Positions 15,593-25,394 of a DNA stretch of 64,000 nt are shown one piece after another. The notes beneath the pieces are model-generated. The model ran no database searches and was not told the origin of the DNA. It was given only the letters and a program-made list of their open reading frames with translations. The position numbers and the translations under genes were made by a program. How positions within the stretch are numbered: position 1 is the stretch's first letter; each line of letters begins with the position of its first letter. The stretch spans positions 1 to 64,000 of the forward strand of contig NZ_VOXD01000005.1 of assembly GCF_008014675.1 (NCBI RefSeq), in the 5' to 3' direction. This stretch comes from Neolewinella aurantiaca. GTDB lineage: Bacteria > Bacteroidota > Bacteroidia > Chitinophagales > Saprospiraceae.

Positions 15593-17023
15593 TTATGCTG
15601 CGTTTTCTCCCCTGCGGACAAGCAAATCACTTTCGATCTGCGTCTCCATCCTCTTATCGATCTCGTAGAAGAACAGCAAGCCACAACCGATCAGGAAGGG
15701 GATGGAGCAAAAGACGGAAACCAGCATCCGGATACCGGCAAGAGTTTCCGGAGCCTGCAGCGCCAGGTCTTTGGCGTAGCCGTAATAAGACAGCAAGCCC
15801 GCCACCAGCGCGCCGCCGATGCTGAGGCCCACCTTCAGGCCAAAAATCATGGCCGAAAAAATGATCGCCGTTGCCCGACGATTATTCTTCCATTCCGAGT
15901 AATCCGCCACATCGGCGATCATCGCCCACAAAATTGGTACGGTAACACCGTAAGCCAGTCCGTGCCCGATTTGCAACAGAAATACGCCCGTAACCGCCGT
16001 TGCCGGCATCGGCAGGTGCGCCAGCAGGAAAAGAGTGGACAGGAATAGAAAACTGCCGAACACGTTGCGCTTCCCGTATTTGTCGGCCAGCCCTTTGGAG
16101 AAGAAAATACCGATGATCTGGCAAATGATGCTCGTTGCGTTGTAGAGACTGAAGGTCGAAGAAGCCGGGTCCTCCACCGAGAATAAGTTGGCGAAGCCAA
16201 CGCTGTCCAGAAAGGCGCTCATCGCTGCTTTGTCCATAAACTGCTCGAAGTAGTAGATGTAAGAACCTCCCTTCAGGGCGAGAGACACGAAAATGAGCGT
16301 GGTCAGGATCAGCATAATTACCCAGGGGCGGTTCCCGAAGAGATCCTTCAGGTCATTGATTACGCTGGACTCTTGCTCCGGTTTCGGGATCACGCGTTCC
16401 TTAGTGGTCAGGAAGGTGATCAACAGGCAAACGACACCAACCACAGCAAGTACCATCATTACTTTTTCGAAGCCGACGGCTTTGTCGCCGTCGCCCGCCC
16501 ACAGCACGATGGGGTAAACGAGTACCTGGATGATGAACTGGGCCACCATCACCGCCACGAAGCGGTAGCTGGAGAGGCTGTTCCGCTCAGACATACTCCC
16601 CGTCAGTACGCCACTCAGCGCTGAATACGGCAGGTTGTTGGCCGAGTAGATCATTACCAGCAAGAGGTAGGTCACGCCGGCGTACCAAAGTTTGCCCGAA
16701 GGCGCAAAGTCGGGCGTTGCGAATGTGGCCATAACGATCGCCCCGAAGGGAACCGCCGTCCATAGAATCCACGGCCGGAACTTGCCCCAGCGCGTCCGGG
16801 TGCGGTCGGCAATGGCGCCCATTACCGGCGTAAATACAGCACCGCCAATGATGCCGGCCCAGAAGATGATGAAGGCCGCCCAGCCCGCTTCGATGCCGTA
16901 CACATCGGTATAAAAGAAGGCGATGAAGGTAACCAGCGTCTGAAAGACGAGGTTGGCGGCAAGGTCGCCAAGGGCATAACCGACTTTCTCGGTTACGCTT
17001 AGTTTATGATTTATCGTTGACAT
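15593..17023 (-). CDS. GPH-family sugar:cation symporter
   Basis: A 476-residue, 12-span MFS-type transporter of the glycoside-pentoside-hexuronide family. The N-terminus KLSVTEKVGYALGDLAANLVFQ, the loop GAIADRTRTRWGKFRPWILW and the mid-protein Asp/Arg-rich turns are typical. It would import oligosaccharides with a cation. It sits between GH43 and GH10 genes on one strand (162 bp before GH43), so xylo-oligosaccharides are the probable cargo. No SusC/SusD pair is present, which suggests uptake of already small products. Confidence 0.88.
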   Translation of the reverse strand: MSTINHKLSVTEKVGYALGDLAANLVFQTLVTFIAFFYTDVYGIEAGWAAFIIFWAGIIGGAVFTPVMGAIADRTRTRWGKFRPWILWTAVPFGAIVMATFATPDFAPSGKLWYAGVTYLLLVMIYSANNLPYSALSGVLTGSMSERNSLSSYRFVAVMVAQFIIQVLVYPIVLWAGDGDKAVGFEKVMMVLAVVGVVCLLITFLTTKERVIPKPEQESSVINDLKDLFGNRPWVIMLILTTLIFVSLALKGGSYIYYFEQFMDKAAMSAFLDSVGFANLFSVEDPASSTFSLYNATSIICQIIGIFFSKGLADKYGKRNVFGSFLFLSTLFLLAHLPMPATAVTGVFLLQIGHGLAYGVTVPILWAMIADVADYSEWKNNRRATAIIFSAMIFGLKVGLSIGGALVAGLLSYYGYAKDLALQAPETLAGIRMLVSVFCSIPFLIGCGLLFFYEIDKRMETQIESDLLVRRGENAA

Positions 17024-17090
17024 GATCGGTGGTGGAAAGTGAAAAATAAACAGACGGCTGCAGCGTAGCCGTGCTTTACGAAACTCCGTT

Positions 17091-18227
17091 TTACTCGCTT
17101 CGCAGTGACATTACCCGGTGGTAGGCGGGCTTGGGTTCGTACTCGCGGTCGAACAGCAGCGGATAATTCGTTCTTCCCTTTATGGGCCAGCCGTTCAGCC
17201 AGGAATGACCGTCGTTGACACCCCAGAAGGTGATCCGCTCAATTTTATCGGCGTGGCTGAGGTATAATTCAAAAAGATCCTCGTACCGATCGGCGAGGAC
17301 TGTTTGCATACTGTCGGTCAATCCGTCCGGGAAAGGGTTCATGAACGGGCTGTTCTCGAAATTCTGGCTTACTTCGGCGCCCACCAGATCCCAGGGGTTG
17401 GGCAGCACCGTTACGTCCAGTTCGGTCATCGAGACGGGCAGCCCCGCTGCTGCGTAAGCTGCAATAGATTGCTCGATGGTATCGAGCGTCGGGCCGCTGA
17501 TGCTGTAATGGGCCTGCATCCCTATTCCGTCGACCCGACCTCCTGCTGCGCGGATTTTTTTGATCATCCGGATGGCGCCTTCCCGCTTATCCGCGTTCCA
17601 CATGTTGTAGTCGTTGTAGTAGAGTTTGGTATCCGGGCCTGCGGCCTCGGCGGCCATCTTGAAGGCTTCGGCCAGGTAGTCCTCGCCAATAACTTTATAA
17701 AAGTAACTCTCCCGCAGGGTTCCGTCTTCGTTCAGTGCTTCGTTCACTACGTCCCAACCGTCGATGCGGCCCCGGTACCGCCCGGCAACCGAATCGATAT
17801 GGGTTTTCATTTCGGCCAACAAGGCCTCGCGGTCATTTATTTCTCTGACGTATTCGCTGAGCTGGCTGTGCCATACCAACGCGTGGCCAACGATAAACAT
17901 ACCGTTGTCTTCGCCAAATTGTACGTAATCATCGGAGTCTTTCCACTCAAACTTACCTGGTTCGGGGTTAATCACCTCCCACTTCATGATGTTTTCGGGG
18001 GTGATCGTATTGTATTCCCGCATCAGCAGGTTCTTGCCCCGCATCCCAACGTTGTCGATGTGTTTAGGCGCAATCGCCGCACCAATCAGAAAGTCATCCG
18101 CGTAAGCACTTTTCAGGGTTGGCGTCTCCTTTTCGGGCGCGGCCGCAGGTGCATTGGGGGTGGAAGAAGAGCAGTGAAAGAGACTGAATGCCAGTGCTCC
18201 CAGGGCCCATAATTTTATGGTTTGCAT
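17091..18227 (-). CDS. Endo-1,4-beta-xylanase, GH10 lipoprotein
   Basis: A 378-residue GH10 enzyme with a lipobox around FHCSSS (Cys19), so probably anchored at the cell envelope. The (beta/alpha)8 barrel shows the acid/base Glu in WDVVNEALNEDG, the nucleophile Glu in MTELDVTVLP, substrate residues in ITPENIMKWE and HALVWHSQ, and the closing FWGVNDGHSW. Residues 26-31 (APAAAP), in the linker between anchor and catalytic domain, are encoded by a dispersed-word copy. First gene of the xylan unit with the transporter and GH43. Confidence 0.95.
   Translation of the reverse strand: MQTIKLWALGALAFSLFHCSSSTPNAPAAAPEKETPTLKSAYADDFLIGAAIAPKHIDNVGMRGKNLLMREYNTITPENIMKWEVINPEPGKFEWKDSDDYVQFGEDNGMFIVGHALVWHSQLSEYVREINDREALLAEMKTHIDSVAGRYRGRIDGWDVVNEALNEDGTLRESYFYKVIGEDYLAEAFKMAAEAAGPDTKLYYNDYNMWNADKREGAIRMIKKIRAAGGRVDGIGMQAHYSISGPTLDTIEQSIAAYAAAGLPVSMTELDVTVLPNPWDLVGAEVSQNFENSPFMNPFPDGLTDSMQTVLADRYEDLFELYLSHADKIERITFWGVNDGHSWLNGWPIKGRTNYPLLFDREYEPKPAYHRVMSLRSE
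18136..18153 (+). repeat. Dispersed 18-bp word, copy 10 (perfect)
   Basis: GGCGCGGCCGCAGGTGCA in the lipoprotein linker of the GH10 xylanase, read as APAAAP. Confidence 0.9.
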
Positions 18228-18367
18228 GATCAATTTTTATTACCTGAGTCAAAAGATTGAGCCAAAGTAATTCGATTGATTTAATGCAATTGATTGCAGC
18301 GAAAAGAGAATTTTACGCCGGACGATGCGGAGCCAAAACAGCAGACAGCAGACTACCCTTCCGCCCC

Positions 18368-18880
18368 CTACCAATCTTCGGCGAAAGCCTTATTGAAGAT
18401 TGCTTCGTTGATCTGATCGGTAATGTCTTCAATGGCTTCATCCTGAATAGACGCCAGGGTCTGAGTAGCCGGGAAGTCGTAATAATTCGAGAAGTTTTGT
18501 TTCCAGCCTTCGTCAGACTCATCCCGGAGGTTCTTGTACTCGATGGCGACAACAATGGTAAGACGGTTGAGTTTTGCAAAAGCTGCCGTCTCATCGCTCG
18601 GGCTCGCGCCCTCTGCCGATACTCGAAAATCTACCAATGTGCCTTTCACCTCAATGTCGGGCGCATCTTCTGTTATCTGTAACCGAGCCTGATCGCGGAT
18701 CTTGTCGCGCAGCGCCTCCGTCATATCTATATACAAGGTAGGCGGAGCCCCCAGGGCGTTGTCTATGTACAGCGGCACGTACGCTTTCTCAACCCCGGTA
18801 GGGATCGAGATTCCACTGAGGGTATAACAGCCCGTCAGAGATACAGCAATCAACAAAGAGAATAAAAGGAATCTTGGCAT
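18368..18880 (-). CDS. lptE: LPS-assembly lipoprotein LptE family
   Basis: A 170-residue lipoprotein with lipobox SLTGC (about residue 18) followed by YTLSGISIPTGVEKAYVPLYIDNALG, the usual opening of Bacteroidota LptE. The remainder alternates amphipathic strands (DIEVKGTLVDFRVS, LTIVVAIEYKN) with a C-terminal helix rich in acidic residues. It would plug the LptD barrel to insert lipopolysaccharide in the outer membrane. No lptD nearby. Family assignment rests on pattern and length. Confidence 0.75.
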   Translation of the reverse strand: MPRFLLFSLLIAVSLTGCYTLSGISIPTGVEKAYVPLYIDNALGAPPTLYIDMTEALRDKIRDQARLQITEDAPDIEVKGTLVDFRVSAEGASPSDETAAFAKLNRLTIVVAIEYKNLRDESDEGWKQNFSNYYDFPATQTLASIQDEAIEDITDQINEAIFNKAFAEDW

Positions 18881-19011
18881 AAGAAAGAGGAGGCTGATTA
18901 GAGGGGCGAAATTACTGAATGTACGCTTACCCCATTAAGGACACTATTCTCAGCTCCTTTAGTTGCCTCCGGCTTTCTTATGCATGGTAAGAACAGCGAA
19001 TCAGGTCTTGC

Positions 19012-19704
19012 TTAGGCTGCGCTGGCTTTGAGGTTTTCCATATCCCGTACTAAAATACGGCCCCGGTTGAAGTAGATGAGGTTTTCCTTACGCAGTTCGT
19101 TGAGTACCAGCGTTACCGTCTGCCGGCTGGTGCAGGTAATGTTGGCGATGTCCTGGTGCGTAAGGCTGTGCTTGAGCAACATCTCGTAGCCAACCTGACG
19201 GCCGCGCTTCTGAACTACTTCGTAAAGGAAGTTAACGATGCGGCTGCGCGCATCTTTGAAGATCAGGTTCTCCAGTTTGTTTTCTGCAGCCATCATGCGC
19301 TGGCCGAAGAGCTGAAGCAACTGCTGGCTCACCGTGGTGTTCTGCGCCAGGATTTGCTGGAAGTCAGCAATGCGGATGGTGTAAAAATGCACCTCTTCCT
19401 TCAAGGATTGTGCCGTTTCGTTGCGCGTTTTTTCGCCAACGAGGGCCAATTCACCGAAAATAGCTTCCGGGTGGATTAGCTGCTTAATCACTTCCTTACC
19501 CTCGCTGCTATGGGTACTGATTTTTATGGCCCCTTTGCAAAGCAGGTAAATGTGCTCACTTGCCTCTCCTGGCTGGTAAATTACTGAGTAACGCGCCTTC
19601 TTGCGAAATTCCATTGCATCAGCTAATCTCTTCTTCTCCGACTCGGTGAGCGCGTCGAAAAGTGAGAATTGTTCCAACAGGTTAATTTTTGTAGCAGTAG
19701 TCAT
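19012..19704 (-). CDS. Crp/Fnr family transcriptional regulator
   Basis: A 230-residue regulator with an N-terminal cyclic-nucleotide-binding-type beta barrel (about 12-125; IYLLCKGAIKIS, IFGELALVGEK), a long dimer helix (about 128-150), and a C-terminal winged helix-turn-helix (LTHQDIANITCTSRQTVTLVLNELRKENLI). There is no N-terminal four-cysteine cluster, so it is not an oxygen-sensing Fnr. It stands alone, with 250 bp of upstream DNA. Ligand and targets are unknown. Confidence 0.92.
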   Translation of the reverse strand: MTTATKINLLEQFSLFDALTESEKKRLADAMEFRKKARYSVIYQPGEASEHIYLLCKGAIKISTHSSEGKEVIKQLIHPEAIFGELALVGEKTRNETAQSLKEEVHFYTIRIADFQQILAQNTTVSQQLLQLFGQRMMAAENKLENLIFKDARSRIVNFLYEVVQKRGRQVGYEMLLKHSLTHQDIANITCTSRQTVTLVLNELRKENLIYFNRGRILVRDMENLKASAA

Positions 19705-19960
19705 CTATAAAACCAATTTTGTGTCCCTAATAACAGATCAGATTCGGCCAAACAAGATTATTACACCCTATTCCTTGGCCGTTCTGTTGTCAGGACACCA
19801 AAATGAACTACTCCCCCCTACAAAGACGATAAAAAATTTCGGGCATCTGTTTTGTCGCCGGCAGTACGTTGGCAATCAACGTGTCCTTCAGGCACCCGGT
19901 TTGGACGCTTTAGCCACTCCTTTTTCGGGGAGCCATACCGCCTTGAAAGGGAGTTGATTC

Positions 19961-20530
19961 CTACTCCCCGCCCAACCTGTTTTCTCCACCAGAGTTCATC
20001 ATCAAAGCAACCCGCTGTAGCGCTAAGATGCTGAGTGCGTCTTTAATACGCCCGTCCATGGTCATCCTGATCGCCTCAGTAAGTGGTATTCTGCGCAGGG
20101 TAAGTTCTTCGGTTTCTTCCGGCTCAGCGGCCTCCTGGGTGAGCCCCTTAGCCAGGTAAGCGACGCCGTACTCATCGGTCACCGAATTACTGAGGTGAAA
20201 GTCCATCAATTTAATCCATTCTTTGGCCACCAGACCGGTTTCTTCCTTTAGTTCCCGCTTGGCGGTGTCTAGTGTATCGGTTCCGACGGGGCATCCGCCT
20301 TCCGGAATTTCCCATTCGTAGGTATCCAGTGCATAACGGTACTGCCCTACCAGCCAGGTGTAGCCCTTTTCGTCGACGGGAACAATCCCGATAGCGTGAT
20401 TTTTGAATTTTACGAGGCCGTACACTCCTGGGTTCCCCGCAGGGTTCAAGACTTCATGGTGTTCCACTCTTATCCAGGGGTTCTCGTACGGGACGGAGGC
20501 GCTAAGTTTCTTCCAGGGGTTTTCCGGCAT
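19961..20530 (-). CDS. NUDIX hydrolase, ADP-ribose pyrophosphatase-like
   Basis: A 189-residue protein with the Nudix box GCPVGTDTLDTAKRELKEETG; the first acidic position is Asp in place of Glu. N-terminal PWIRVEHHEVLNPAGNPGVYGLVKFK and the EWEIPEGG segment are typical of ADP-ribose/NDP-sugar pyrophosphatases. It would hydrolyse a nucleoside diphosphate linked to a sugar. Divergent from the T9SS protein at 20755. Confidence 0.88.
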   Translation of the reverse strand: MPENPWKKLSASVPYENPWIRVEHHEVLNPAGNPGVYGLVKFKNHAIGIVPVDEKGYTWLVGQYRYALDTYEWEIPEGGCPVGTDTLDTAKRELKEETGLVAKEWIKLMDFHLSNSVTDEYGVAYLAKGLTQEAAEPEETEELTLRRIPLTEAIRMTMDGRIKDALSILALQRVALMMNSGGENRLGGE

Positions 20531-20600
20531 ATTATTCTTTTGTTCGTTGACCTACCTGACACACGGTAATCGTTTTTTGTTGCCTCACGTCACGTTTTCA

Positions 20601-20618
20601 GGCGCGGGCGCAGGTGCA
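20601..20618 (+). repeat. Dispersed 18-bp word, copy 11 (perfect)
   Basis: GGCGCGGGCGCAGGTGCA; intergenic in the divergent region between the NUDIX gene and the T9SS surface protein. Confidence 0.9.
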
Positions 20619-20754
20619 AAAAATTGCTTTTTCAGCAAGGTGACGAAGCAACTCCGTCCCGGAAAACCAGTATTTATTGCGGATCGGGGAAAACTGGTAG
20701 GTTCGAAAAAGATCAGGTCTGGAAATTTGTGGCATCCCAATCAAAACCTATCCC

Positions 20755-23631
20755 ATGTTCCGTTTGCTATTGCTTTGTCTGATCACTTCTCCCCTCTCCG
20801 CACAGATTATGGTGGACTGTGGTGAGACCTTCCACGACCCCGGCGGCGCTGCCGCCAATTACTCCGCATACGACTTTCAGTCCTACGAAATCTGCCCGAC
20901 CAGCGGCTCCGCTGGTGATGTGGTAACGATCACCTTCACCGAAATCGATTTTGCGCCCGGCGCGGGCATCGATGTATATATCGGTGGCGATTTCATGGGC
21001 CCCATCCCCAGCGTCAACGGGCAAACCATTCGTTCCACGGCAGCCGATGGCTGCATTGCCATTGACTTTTACGAATTCGACGGCAACAGTGCCCCGGGTT
21101 TTACCGCCACGGTTTCCTGCGGACCGGGCAACGACTGCATCCAACCAACAACCTTATTTCGCGAAAGCAGAACAGCCTCTACCGCCACCATCGACTGGGA
21201 AGAGAACGGAACAGCCTCCGTATGGGACGTAGCCGTGCGCGCCTCCGGCGCTGCTTTCGACGAGGTCCCAACTACAACCGGTGCCGCAAAACCCTACACA
21301 GCAACGGGGCTGGTCACCGGGCAGACCTATGATTTCTACGTCCGTGCAAATTGTGGCAACGGAGAACTGAGTGTATGGACCGGGCCGTTCCGGTTTTCTC
21401 CCCTACCTCCGGCTCCCGACAACGATGAGTGCCTGCAAGCTACAGTCGTTCCTGTTGCTGCGGACGACAACTGCGCGGGTTCCGTTGCCGGTACCCTTAC
21501 CAGTGCCACTCCTTCAGCCGCAGTAGTCAGCGATTGTGGCCCCAATGGCCAGGCGGATGTATGGTACGCGTTCTCCCCCTCCGGTTCCTCGGTCTTTGTG
21601 TCGGTCGCCACCTCAGGCGGCGGCGAGGGAGGAGGAAGGCCTCCGGAAGTCGAAATCTTCTCGGGCGCCTGCGGCGGCCTTGTATCCATTGCCTGCGGCA
21701 ACGAAAGCCGGCTGACCGGCCTCACCAGCGGAGACACCTACTATATCCGGGTCTACGAAGCGCCGGGCGAAGAGATTGATTTCAACGTCTGCGTCTACGC
21801 ACAACCGGAACCACCAACCAACGATGAGTGTTCCTCCCCAACCCTCTTAACGCCCTCTGCAACTTCTATCTGTAGTGGTCTTACTTCCGCTACTACCGCC
21901 GGAGCCACCAACACCCTGTCCGGGTGTGGCCTGATGGAGGCAGGCCCTGCCGATGACGACGTTTGGTTTACGTTTACCGCCACATCACCAACACAACTGC
22001 TCTACCTCGAGAATATCGTACCCGATGCCGGCTTCGATGATGATATGGGCTACGAAGTACTTTCGGGTGCCTGCGGCAGCCTCACTTCCGTCATCTGCAA
22101 TACGTTCTTCAGCTACGATAATACGCCCATCTCACTAAGCGGCCTGACCACCGGCGCCCCTTACCTGTTACGGATCTATACCGACAATCCGGCGTACACC
22201 GTGGCCTTCGATATCTGCCTCGCCACCCCGCCGGTAAACGATGATTGCGGAGGTGCCCTTACGTTGCCGGTCAACAACAACGGTCTTTGCACCAGCGTCC
22301 TCGCCCAAACCACCCAGGGGGCTACCCGGTCGGGACCAGACTGTGGTACTGCCCGCGCCGACAACGACCTCTGGTATACCTTTACCGCTACCCATACCAC
22401 GCATTTGTTGCAGGCACTGAACGTCGACAACCCCAACAGTAATTTCTTTCCTAACCTTTATTACGAGCTTAGCGAAGGGACCGATTGTGGCACGCGTATG
22501 GTAATTGAATGTGTAATCCTGACCAACACCGTCCGCAAGGAACTGACCGACCTTACCATCGGAGGGACCTATTTCCTCCGTATTTTCACCCGGTTCAGCT
22601 CGGATATTGCGGAGTTTGACCTCTGCCTTTCTTCTCCTCCCAATAACGACGACTGCGACGGGGCCTACCCCGCCGCCGTCAACCCCGACCTGAGTAACAC
22701 GATCATCACTTCCGGTTCAACTCAGGGCGCAACGATGTCGCTGGCCGACCCGGCTTCTTTTTGCAGCACTTCGGCTAGCGATGACGACGTGTGGTTCTCC
22801 TTCACGGCACTCGCCGAGACCCACCTGGTCAACCTGCTCAACGTAGCCATCGCCTTCAATACCTACGATACCGACACGGACGCCATCGTCCGACTGTACG
22901 GCGGCGATTGCTCCGCGCCCACCGGCATTGCCTGTGACTTCATCGACAGCGATACCGACGAAGCGGTATTCGAGAACCTCACCCCCGGCGCGAGGTATTT
23001 TCTGACCGTTGAATCCCTCAGCTTCGACAATGAACTCTCCTTTGACCTCAGCATACGGACCGATCCGCTGCTGCTGCCCATACAATTGCTTTCCTTCAGC
23101 GGGCAGGCGATGGACAAATACAACCAACTAGAGTGGCGCACAGCCAGCGAAGAAAACACAGCGTGGCACATACTCCAGCGGAGCAATGATGGTGTTTCTG
23201 ATTGGTACGAGGTGGCGCGAACGCAGGCTGCAGGGTATAGTAATGAGGAGCAGCGTTATCAAATCGTGGATCCGGCCCCGCCCGTCGTCAGTTTCTACCG
23301 TTTGGTGAGTAAAGACTACGACGGCAGTACGCAGCAGAGCGGGCTCTTGCGGCTGGAGCAGCAAATCTCTGCTGAAGCCGGTGTGCTTACGGCCTTCCCC
23401 AATCCCGCCGGCAGCACCCTCAACCTCAGCGTGACGCCGACGCAGGCAGGAACGTTGAACATCAGCATTTTCGACCTGACCGGCCGGGTGGTTGCCGAAA
23501 CCAACCAAGCGGTGAGCCATGATGAAATTTCCCTTGCCGTAGACCTGACCGGCTTGGAGCCCGGAGCTTTCCTGATCGCCGTAACCGACGCTGGTGGAAT
23601 GCGACAAACCACCCGTATAGTAAAGCAGTAA
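20755..23631 (+). CDS. T9SS type A sorted multidomain surface protein
   Basis: A 958-residue secreted protein. Order: signal peptide (1-16), a CUB-like domain (about 18-125), a fibronectin III domain (about 130-215), then four related modules each starting NDEC or NDDC and containing D.WYTFTA or VWFSFTA (about 220-770), a short linker, and a C-terminal type IX sorting domain (about 875-958; FPNPAGSTLNLSV ... ISIFDLTGRVV ... GAFLIAV). Probably cell-surface attached and adhesive or ligand-binding. Residues 820-826 (ARTQAAG) are encoded by a dispersed-word copy carrying a one-base insertion. Confidence 0.9.
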   Translation: MFRLLLLCLITSPLSAQIMVDCGETFHDPGGAAANYSAYDFQSYEICPTSGSAGDVVTITFTEIDFAPGAGIDVYIGGDFMGPIPSVNGQTIRSTAADGCIAIDFYEFDGNSAPGFTATVSCGPGNDCIQPTTLFRESRTASTATIDWEENGTASVWDVAVRASGAAFDEVPTTTGAAKPYTATGLVTGQTYDFYVRANCGNGELSVWTGPFRFSPLPPAPDNDECLQATVVPVAADDNCAGSVAGTLTSATPSAAVVSDCGPNGQADVWYAFSPSGSSVFVSVATSGGGEGGGRPPEVEIFSGACGGLVSIACGNESRLTGLTSGDTYYIRVYEAPGEEIDFNVCVYAQPEPPTNDECSSPTLLTPSATSICSGLTSATTAGATNTLSGCGLMEAGPADDDVWFTFTATSPTQLLYLENIVPDAGFDDDMGYEVLSGACGSLTSVICNTFFSYDNTPISLSGLTTGAPYLLRIYTDNPAYTVAFDICLATPPVNDDCGGALTLPVNNNGLCTSVLAQTTQGATRSGPDCGTARADNDLWYTFTATHTTHLLQALNVDNPNSNFFPNLYYELSEGTDCGTRMVIECVILTNTVRKELTDLTIGGTYFLRIFTRFSSDIAEFDLCLSSPPNNDDCDGAYPAAVNPDLSNTIITSGSTQGATMSLADPASFCSTSASDDDVWFSFTALAETHLVNLLNVAIAFNTYDTDTDAIVRLYGGDCSAPTGIACDFIDSDTDEAVFENLTPGARYFLTVESLSFDNELSFDLSIRTDPLLLPIQLLSFSGQAMDKYNQLEWRTASEENTAWHILQRSNDGVSDWYEVARTQAAGYSNEEQRYQIVDPAPPVVSFYRLVSKDYDGSTQQSGLLRLEQQISAEAGVLTAFPNPAGSTLNLSVTPTQAGTLNISIFDLTGRVVAETNQAVSHDEISLAVDLTGLEPGAFLIAVTDAGGMRQTTRIVKQ
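23214..23232 (+). repeat. Dispersed 18-bp word, copy 12 (variant with 1-nt insertion)
   Basis: GGCGCGAACGCAGG-C-TGCA: an extra C splits AGG and TGCA. Inside the T9SS gene, read as ARTQAA. Confidence 0.65.
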
Positions 23632-23692
23632 AATAACTTATTGAGTAATGATGGATCACGGGGGAGAAAAACAGCCTTCAGGAACTTTGCCC

Positions 23693-23710
23693 TGCACCTG
23701 CGACCGCGCC
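23693..23710 (-). repeat. Dispersed 18-bp word, copy 13 (perfect)
   Basis: Reads GGCGCGGTCGCAGGTGCA on the minus strand; intergenic, 62 bp after the T9SS gene. Confidence 0.9.
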
Positions 23711-23868
23711 CGGATGTAAAATGTGATTTTCACAAAAGCAGTAGCAGGTTGATTCATTCAGCGCAGCCCTCCGGCCGGTAAACACAAAAACAGATCACCC
23801 GCGGGGAAACACCTTGCAGCTCATGGCCTTAAGCTTCGGCGAAAACCGATAAAACATCGATTTTTGAC

Positions 23869-23901
23869 GCCTGTCCTTACCCGGGAGGACAGGCGCTTTT
23901 A
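23869..23901 (+). terminator. Rho-independent-type terminator
   Basis: GCCTGTCC (23869-23876) pairs with GGACAGGC (23887-23894) and is followed by GCTTTTATT. It lies 238 bp after the T9SS gene and 214 bp before the acyl-CoA dehydrogenase gene. Confidence 0.65.
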
Positions 23902-24107
23902 TTTGCGTGCTCACCGACAAGAAAATAAAAACCTTCCCCATAGAGCTTTATTTACGATTGCTAACCCTATCTTTCCGACCGCTAAGTGAACACTTTGTGC
24001 CCTGACAAGCTTTACAATGTACGTCTTTAGCGCCTTGCTACGACTCCACCACACTTATCTATTCGTAGCCTGGCTCATCCTCAGCCTTAACCAATACAAA
24101 TAAACTT

Positions 24108-25265
24108 ATGGTAACCACCGTTTCTCCAACGCCCAACGAAGAACAAATGGCGATGATTCGCCAAAGTGCCCGCGATTTTGCGGAATCCCGTATTCGTCCT
24201 AACGTGATGGATTGGGATGAGCGCGAGCACTTCCCCCGTGAGCTCTTCACCGAAATGGGCGACTACGGCTTCATGGGCGTCCTTGTTCCCGAAGAGTACG
24301 GCGGCACCGGCCTCGGCTACGCAGAGTACATCACGATCATTGATGAAATTTCGCAGGTGTGCGGTTCTATCGGTCTGAGCGTTGCTGCTCACAACTCTCT
24401 TTGCACCAACCACATTCTGACTTTCGGAAGCGAGGAGCAGAAGAAGAAGTACCTGCCCAAACTCGCCACCGGCGAGCACGTAGGTGCCTGGGGGCTGACC
24501 GAGCCGAACACCGGCTCAGACGCCGGCCGGATGCGCACCGTAGCCGAAAAACAGGAGGACGGCAGCTACATCCTCAACGGAGCTAAAAACTTCATCACTC
24601 ACGGCCTGAGCGGAGAAGTTGCCGTTGTCATCGTTCGTACCGGAGAGCTACTCGACAGCCACGGGATGACCGCTTTCATCGTTGAACGTGGAGACAAAGG
24701 ATTCCGTGGCGGCAAAAAAGAGACCAAACTTGGCATGCGTGCCAGTGAAACCGCCGAATTGATCTTCGAAGACTGCCACCTGCCCGCCGACCGTATTCTG
24801 GGAGAAGTGGGTGAAGGGTTCATCCAATCCATGAAAATCCTCGACGGTGGCCGTATCAGTATTGCTGCCCTTAGCCTGGGTATCGCCCGCGGTGCCTTCA
24901 ACGCAGCGTTGGCTTACAGCAAGGAGCGCGAACAGTTTGGCAAAGCCATCAGCCGTTTCCAGGCGATAAGCTTCAAACTTGCCGATATGGCTACCGAACT
25001 GGAAGCCAGTGAGCTACTGATCCGTGAGGCAGGCCGCCTCAAGGACGCGCACCTGCCGGTTACCAAAGTATCCGCAATGGCAAAGCTGTTTGCCAGTGAA
25101 GTAGCGGTACGTTGCGCAAATGAAGGTGTCCAGATATTCGGAGGGTATGGCTTCACCAAAGAATTTCCTGCCGAAAAATTCTACCGCGACTGTAAGCTCC
25201 TCACCATTGGTGAAGGGACTTCTGAAATCCAGAAGTTAGTGATCAGCAGAGCTTTGCTGAAGTAA
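24108..25265 (+). CDS. Acyl-CoA dehydrogenase
   Basis: A 385-residue FAD enzyme catalysing alpha,beta-desaturation of acyl-CoA (short/medium-chain or branched type). All three family domains are present: N-terminal helical, middle beta with [14 protein letters not shown], and C-terminal helical with the FAD-contacting [12 protein letters not shown] and [29 protein letters not shown]. The Glu in IGEGTSE is the expected catalytic base. Stand-alone; no electron-transfer flavoprotein gene next to it. Confidence 0.95.
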   Translation: MVTTVSPTPNEEQMAMIRQSARDFAESRIRPNVMDWDEREHFPRELFTEMGDYGFMGVLVPEEYGGTGLGYAEYITIIDEISQVCGSIGLSVAAHNSLCTNHILTFGSEEQKKKYLPKLATGEHVGAWGLTEPNTGSDAGRMRTVAEKQEDGSYILNGAKNFITHGLSGEVAVVIVRTGELLDSHGMTAFIVERGDKGFRGGKKETKLGMRASETAELIFEDCHLPADRILGEVGEGFIQSMKILDGGRISIAALSLGIARGAFNAALAYSKEREQFGKAISRFQAISFKLADMATELEASELLIREAGRLKDAHLPVTKVSAMAKLFASEVAVRCANEGVQIFGGYGFTKEFPAEKFYRDCKLLTIGEGTSEIQKLVISRALLK

Positions 25266-25394
25266 TTCTAAAGACGGCAAGAGTTACCGGGGCAGCTGAA
25301 ATAGCGCTATTTGCCACAGAATTAATAACCCCTGTCTCCGTAACTCTTGCCACTTTTGCAACTCTTGTTTCAACTCTTTGTATCTTGCCGCGGT

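Larger units (their letters stand above)
23632..24107. other. 476-bp gene-free region with word copy and hairpin
   Basis: Holds a dispersed-word copy (23693-23710) and a terminator-like hairpin (23869-23901). The 160 bp before the hairpin contain no open frame of note; they could be a leader or small RNA, but no known family motif was recognised. Confidence 0.5.

Noticed and set aside
23740-23868. Riboswitch (cobalamin, TPP or SAM) before the 23.9-kb terminator
   Set aside because: None of the conserved core words of these families was recognised.
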